From: Patescibacteria group bacterium
Lineage (GTDB): Bacteria; Patescibacteriota; Patescibacteriia; SCPX01
Direction of reading: 5' to 3'
DNA: 52,638 nucleotides
Assembly: GCA_004298615.1 (NCBI GenBank)
Contig: SCPX01000059.1
Span: 1-52,638, forward strand
The notes beneath the pieces are model-generated. The model ran no database searches. It saw nothing but the letters and a program-made list of their open reading frames with translations, and was not told where the DNA came from. The position numbers were made by a program, and so were the translations under genes. Shown piece after piece: positions 47,763 through 52,638 of this stretch (the first letter of the stretch is position 1; each line of letters opens with the position of its first letter).

Positions 47763-48815
47763 TTAGCGCGATGAGCCGGATTTTGTCCCGGGGATCAATA
47801 CTGAAGCGAGGCGATCCAGATCTTCCACCACAATGCCCGTCCCCCGCGCCACCGATGTGAGAGGATCGTCAGCCGCGTAAACCGGAATTTTTATTTCGTC
47901 GCGAATCGCTTCAGGCAAGCCGCGCAGCATGGCCCCGCCGCCGCTCAAAAGCACGCCGCGCTGATATATGTCGGCTACCAATTCAGCCGGAGTTTTTTCA
48001 ATCGTATCCTTGATTGTTTCTATCATCAGTCTTACCGTTCGTTTTAGCGCTTCCCTAACATGCTCATCGGTCAGGATGACTTCCCGCGGCAGTCCGGTTA
48101 TCACATCGCGGCCGCGGACGGCGATTTCCAATTTTTCCGGAAGATTAACAGCCGATCCGATTTTTATTTTGGCTTCTTCGGCGGTTCGTTCGCCCAAGAA
48201 AATATTGAATTCTTCTCTGGCGAAATTGATAATATCGTCGGTCATTTCATTGCCGGCGATTTTTATTGATTTGGCCGTCACCACTCCTCCCAAAGAAATC
48301 ACGGCAATATCAGTCGTGCCGCCGCCGATATCAACCACCATGCTGCCCATAGCGTCCTGAATCGGCAAACGGGCGCCGATAGCTACGGCCACCGGCTCTT
48401 CAATCAAATGCACTTCGCGCGCTCCGGCGTTTAAGACCGCGTCTTCCACCGCTTTTCTTTCCACTTCGGTGACTTCAAGAGGAATTCCTATCACCACGCG
48501 CGGCCGGGGCATCAGGGCGAATGTTTCCCGATGAATCCGGTCAATAAAATACTTGATCATTTTTTCGGCTATTTCAAAATCGGAAATCACCCCGTCGGCC
48601 AAAGGGCGGGCGGCTACGATATGGGCCGGCGTCTTGCCGATCATATGGTTGGCCATCTCCCCGATCGCCAAAATTTCATCGGTCCGCGTATTTATGGCAA
48701 CGACCGACGGTTCATTTATGACAATCCCCTTGTCTTTCACATACACCAAAGTATTGGCCGTGCCAAGGTCAATGCCCATATCTTGGGAAAATCTTCCAAA
48801 AATTCGTGAAAGCAT
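47763..48815 (-). CDS. mreB: Rod shape-determining protein MreB
   Basis: MGIDLGTANTLVYVKDKGIVINEPSVVA, VVDIGGGTTDIAVISLGG. Confidence 0.96.
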   Translation of the reverse strand: MLSRIFGRFSQDMGIDLGTANTLVYVKDKGIVINEPSVVAINTRTDEILAIGEMANHMIGKTPAHIVAARPLADGVISDFEIAEKMIKYFIDRIHRETFALMPRPRVVIGIPLEVTEVERKAVEDAVLNAGAREVHLIEEPVAVAIGARLPIQDAMGSMVVDIGGGTTDIAVISLGGVVTAKSIKIAGNEMTDDIINFAREEFNIFLGERTAEEAKIKIGSAVNLPEKLEIAVRGRDVITGLPREVILTDEHVREALKRTVRLMIETIKDTIEKTPAELVADIYQRGVLLSGGGAMLRGLPEAIRDEIKIPVYAADDPLTSVARGTGIVVEDLDRLASVLIPGTKSGSSR

Positions 48816-48843
48816 ATTTTATGAAAATTTTCAATTCCCGCTA

Positions 48844-48872
48844 ATTTTACTTGGTATTTTCATCTTTGTCAA
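48844..48872 (-). promoter_or_regulatory. Promoter of mreB operon
   Basis: TTGACA-17-TAAAAT on minus strand. Confidence 0.65.
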
Positions 48873-48881
48873 CCGTATAAA

Positions 48882-50051
48882 TCACCACCCAAACGCTTCT
48901 CTAAACACTCTGACTATATCATTTCCCCAGCGAGCGATATCGCGGTATGTGATGAGCACCACTAAAGCCATTAATAAAATAAATCCTACTGTGTGGCTCA
49001 AATTTTCAATTCTGGAGTGAACGGCTTTTCCCCGTATTTTTTCTATAATCAAAAACAGGAAGCGGCCGCCGTCCAGCGCGGGAAACGGTATGAAATTAAG
49101 AATTGCCAGATTAAGCGACAAGACTACGGAAAATTGCAAAACATAAATAAATCCAAGCTTTACGACCATGCCGGTATAGACAGCGATGCCGATCGGTCCG
49201 GAAATATCCGCCGAAACTCCTTTGCCTGTAAAAAGACGGGCAAAAAGATCGTAATATCCGTTGAGAATGGCGCCGATCAGAGAAATAGTGGAACTAAATC
49301 CTTTGACAATTGAAGTGTGGACGGGATATGACACAAAAGCCACTTCAGACAAATTGACTCCCATCACGGCCCGATCTTCGCCTTCAATAATTTTCGGCAC
49401 AAGACTTGACTCTCCTTCAATCTTTCCTCTCAAATAACCTACCTTGATTCCGTCGCGATGCTCATTGACATACTTTTGGACATCATCAATAGTTTTTATT
49501 TTAATGCTGTCCAGCGACACGATCACATCGCCCGGCCGGAAAATTCCGTCAGCCGGATACCCTTTTTCCACTTCCAAAATCTGAACTTGGGGATTTTTAA
49601 TTTTGGCAAAGTCGCTATCCGATAAGTCTCTTACATCTTGCGGCATTCCGATCATCAAGGCGGCCACCAATAAAACAAAAGCGAGCACCACATTCATCGT
49701 CACTCCGGCGGCCAAGACTATCCCTCTTTGCCAAATGGGCCGTACAGCGAAACTGTCCGGATCTTTTAGATTTTCTCCGCTTTCGCCTTTGATTTTCACA
49801 AACCCGCCGAGAGGAAACCAATTCAGCGAATAAATCGTCCCGCCATCCGGATCACCAACCCCTCGCGCGCTTAGAAATTTCCAAATGCCTGTTTTTAATT
49901 TTTGCATGCCGAACACGCGCGGCGGAAAACCAAATCCGAATTCCTCGGCTCGTATGCCGAAAATACGCGCGGCAAAAAAATGCCCGGCTTCATGGACGAG
50001 CACCAAAACGGCTAAAATTACGATAAATACTCCGATCGTGGTCAAAAGCAT
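48882..50051 (-). CDS. rseP: Site-2 protease RseP-like
   Basis: LVHEAGHFFAARIFG (HExxH), PDZ, NFIPFPALDGGRFLF. Confidence 0.92.
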   Translation of the reverse strand: MLLTTIGVFIVILAVLVLVHEAGHFFAARIFGIRAEEFGFGFPPRVFGMQKLKTGIWKFLSARGVGDPDGGTIYSLNWFPLGGFVKIKGESGENLKDPDSFAVRPIWQRGIVLAAGVTMNVVLAFVLLVAALMIGMPQDVRDLSDSDFAKIKNPQVQILEVEKGYPADGIFRPGDVIVSLDSIKIKTIDDVQKYVNEHRDGIKVGYLRGKIEGESSLVPKIIEGEDRAVMGVNLSEVAFVSYPVHTSIVKGFSSTISLIGAILNGYYDLFARLFTGKGVSADISGPIGIAVYTGMVVKLGFIYVLQFSVVLSLNLAILNFIPFPALDGGRFLFLIIEKIRGKAVHSRIENLSHTVGFILLMALVVLITYRDIARWGNDIVRVFREAFGW

Positions 50052-50054
50052 AAA

Positions 50055-50600
50055 CTAGATTGTCATTATTTCTTTTTCTTTCGCCTCCAATAATTCTTTT
50101 ATCCTGGCATTCATCAGGTCCACCGAATTCTGGACTTCTTTTGATTTTTGAAAAAATTGGTCTTCGGTCATATCGCCTTTTGATTTTTCTTCCTTAAACG
50201 CTTTCAATATTTCGTCCCGCACGCGCCTTATTCCCACGCGAGCGGATTCCGTGGTTTCCATCAATTGCTTGATCAAAAGCTTCCTTCTTTCCTCAGTCAT
50301 GGCCGGCAGTACCAGGCGGATTACCGATCCGGAAACATTGGGGGTCAATCCGATATTGGAGGCGATAATGGCTTTTTCAATTTCTTTAGCGATATTTTTA
50401 TCCCACGGCTCAATCTGCAAGACTTTCGGCTCGGGCACGCTAATGGCGGCCAGCTCTCTCAATTTCATTTTCGCGCCATAACTCTCCACTTCTATATTAT
50501 CAACGATCGCCGGATTGGCCCGTCCGGTGCGCACCGTGGAAATAGCATGAATATAATGATCTATGATTTTTTGAAATTCTTCCTGATGTTTGGTTGACAT
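50055..50600 (-). CDS. frr: Ribosome recycling factor
   Basis: IRTGRANPAIVDNIEVESYG-type motif (VRTGRANPAIV), RREILKAFKEE region. Confidence 0.95.
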   Translation of the reverse strand: MSTKHQEEFQKIIDHYIHAISTVRTGRANPAIVDNIEVESYGAKMKLRELAAISVPEPKVLQIEPWDKNIAKEIEKAIIASNIGLTPNVSGSVIRLVLPAMTEERRKLLIKQLMETTESARVGIRRVRDEILKAFKEEKSKGDMTEDQFFQKSKEVQNSVDLMNARIKELLEAKEKEIMTI

Positions 50601-50620
50601 AATAAATTAAATAGGATTAA

Positions 50621-51751
50621 TTAAAAAGGCGATAATGGACTTTTTTTCTTTTGAACCGGCTTGGTCGTGCCCATCCAAATTTTCCCTGCGTCATTCGGAT
50701 TGATTCCCAAGGCGGTCGGCTGGCGCGATGACGGAAGGGAGCGGGTGATCCATTCGCTTCCGTTATTGAAAGTTTTGTAAAAATTGGAAGCCGTGCCGTA
50801 ATATATTTCGTCAAAATCATAAGGATTGGCCGCCAATGAAAGTATTTTTATTTCCCCGGGCTTGGTCAGAAGATTGACTTTCTCCCAAGTTGCTCCGCCG
50901 TCATTGGTGCGCATCAATCCGTAAGCTGAAGCGTATAATATGATTGAAGACATTCTGGCGTGCGGTAGTAATGATCCGGCCGAAAGGCTACCGGGAAATT
51001 TCTTGGCGGTTTCTTTGGAAATCAGTTCCGTCCAAGCAGTGCCGCGATCCGCCGATTTGAATATGCCGCTGTTTGGGGTGACGGCGATCATAAAGCTCGG
51101 ATCATTCGGATGAAAAATGATATCGCGGATTTCCGCCTTGGCGGCCTGGCTCGGCAAGGCTCTCCAACTCGCGCCGCTGTCGTCGCTTTTTAAAATCACG
51201 CCATTTGATACTCCAGCATAAATTTGCCTTGGATTAAAAGGGTCCACAGACACCGCGGTGATTGAATATCCGGAAACGGCCTGCGTGTAGACTACTGTCC
51301 AAGTCGCTCCGGCATCGCTAGATTTCTTGATTTGACTACCCAGCCCGACATAAAGAATTTGCGTTGAAGTCGGATCAAGTCCGATCGCTTGTACGGATCC
51401 CGACGAAGCCAATATCGGCTTCCAGCTTTCTCCTGAATCAAGCGATACTTGCATTCCGGCATTGGATGTCCCCAAGTAAATATTTTTTGAATCAAGCGGA
51501 TGAAATAAAATTTTGCTGATATTGGCATTGCTGATGGTTTGGGTTTTTTTCTTAATGATTCCGGCAAACACTTTTTGCTTCCAAGTCTCGCCTTTGTCAT
51601 CCGAAGAATAGATTCCCCCGTCTTGGACTTTTTTCGCCCCAAAACTAAGCGTGATGCACCCCTGTCCCATAAAAACAAAAGCGGCGAACATTAAAACGAT
51701 TATGGATATTTTTTTTGATTTCATTATCATAAAATTTAATTTAAATTCCAA
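50621..51751 (-). CDS. Lipoprotein with BNR/YCF48-like beta-propeller repeats
   Basis: Lipobox-like FMGQGC; repeated SxDxGxTW motifs. Confidence 0.8.
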   Translation of the reverse strand: MEFKLNFMIMKSKKISIIVLMFAAFVFMGQGCITLSFGAKKVQDGGIYSSDDKGETWKQKVFAGIIKKKTQTISNANISKILFHPLDSKNIYLGTSNAGMQVSLDSGESWKPILASSGSVQAIGLDPTSTQILYVGLGSQIKKSSDAGATWTVVYTQAVSGYSITAVSVDPFNPRQIYAGVSNGVILKSDDSGASWRALPSQAAKAEIRDIIFHPNDPSFMIAVTPNSGIFKSADRGTAWTELISKETAKKFPGSLSAGSLLPHARMSSIILYASAYGLMRTNDGGATWEKVNLLTKPGEIKILSLAANPYDFDEIYYGTASNFYKTFNNGSEWITRSLPSSRQPTALGINPNDAGKIWMGTTKPVQKKKSPLSPF

Positions 51752-52638
51752 ATAAATTGCTCAAAAGCGAGTCTGGGCGCGATATTTCTTTTCATCATTT
51801 GAATCAATTCAAACAATCCTTTACTCATTTTTGCCAAATTAGGCGTTGATTTTATATCAGATTTAAAGGCCGGGGGCGATTCGTTTATTCCCAGCTTCTC
51901 GTACACCGACCATTGAGCCGCGGCCAAAATGCTATTGGCGAATTTTATGCCGCTATTTTGCTGTTCAATAAAACTCATTGACTTGCTAAAAATATCGTAA
52001 AGCATTTTTAATCGCTCGTTTTTCGGGCTTTTCAAAAACAGAAGCGCCTTGGAATAATCTTTTTCAGCCGACTCAAGCAATGTTTTATCGGCGATCAAAC
52101 TCCTGGCTAAATCTATTTTACCGGATGCCAAATGCGCCGCGTTCTTAACTGAGTTCGCGGATACTCCGGGATATTCGCGCTCCAGACACGCGATCATTTC
52201 ACCGATTGAAATATGAGCCAATCTTATGTTCAAAAGCCGAGAACGCAAAGTGGGTAATAGCGAATCCGTAAAATCGGCAATCAAAATAATAATTGCCGAC
52301 TTGGGCGGCTCCTCCAAGACTTTTAAAATGCTGTTTTGCGCGTCAGCCGAAAGGCTGTGAGCGTCGCAAATCACCGCTATATTGCGATCGGAAATAGACG
52401 GCGCCAAATATATTCTCTCTCTCATTTCGCGCATCTTTTCTATGCCGATATTTTTTTCTTCCGGATCTTTTACCACTTTGTAAACATCCGTGTGATTATC
52501 ATTCGCAAACAATACGCAATTGCGGCATTGGCCGCAAGCAATGCCGTCTTTTTTTTCACACAAAAGCGCTTGGACAAAAAAATCAACCAGACGATTTTTT
52601 CCAATTCCCTTTGGTCCGAAAAAACCGTAAGCGTGGGA
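51736..52638 (-). CDS. holB: DNA polymerase III delta' subunit-like, partial at right edge
   Basis: ACGQCRNC zinc module, DAHSLSADAQNSILKVLEEP; frame continues upstream as SHAYGFFGPKGIGKNRLVDFF to window edge. Confidence 0.85.
   Translation of the reverse strand, partial: SHAYGFFGPKGIGKNRLVDFFVQALLCEKKDGIACGQCRNCVLFANDNHTDVYKVVKDPEEKNIGIEKMREMRERIYLAPSISDRNIAVICDAHSLSADAQNSILKVLEEPPKSAIIILIADFTDSLLPTLRSRLLNIRLAHISIGEMIACLEREYPGVSANSVKNAAHLASGKIDLARSLIADKTLLESAEKDYSKALLFLKSPKNERLKMLYDIFSKSMSFIEQQNSGIKFANSILAAAQWSVYEKLGINESPPAFKSDIKSTPNLAKMSKGLFELIQMMKRNIAPRLAFEQFIWNLN

Noticed and set aside
1-52638. tRNA or rRNA genes
   Set aside because: Scanning by eye for T-loop GGTTCGAATCC-like sequences gave only matches inside coding regions; none supported.

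Overview
This ~52.6 kb window looks like a chromosomal segment from a reduced-genome bacterium, probably Candidate Phyla Radiation/Patescibacteria (inferred from gene content and style; no marker phylogeny was possible). Most of it is housekeeping: CIRCE-controlled clpB, priA, def-fmt, uvrD/pcrA, parB-murG-murC, a large sensor kinase with a receiver protein, ftsQ, a degenerate Mur-ligase-like gene, serS, lysS, greA, murJ, a TraG/VirB4/HerA-type ATPase, an ABC exporter, cysS, the mrdA-mreDCB cluster, rseP, frr and holB. The main candidates for something undescribed are: (1) a compact ~820 bp unit (35486-36305) in which an HTH+Cas2/PaaX-like gene, with no cas1 and no CRISPR array, is bracketed by two direct copies of a ~90 bp imperfect palindrome built from 38 bp arms around an ACGATCGT-type core; (2) a three-gene restriction-modification-like operon (37042-39733: EcoRI-type methyltransferase, DUF262-HNH, small partner) in which two of the three genes carry a single in-frame stop codon; (3) a stand-alone structured ncRNA candidate (14022-14220, minus strand) with its own promoter, long closing stem, GNRA-capped hairpin and U-run; (4) a structured 5' leader before a tandem zinc-ribbon gene (10228-10369); and (5) a transcript running from a consensus promoter at ~11350 to a 15 bp terminator at ~10753, with a 16 bp 5' hairpin and a Shine-Dalgarno-preceded small ORF. 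All calls are by eye from the sequence and supplied ORFs; no homology search or folding program was run.
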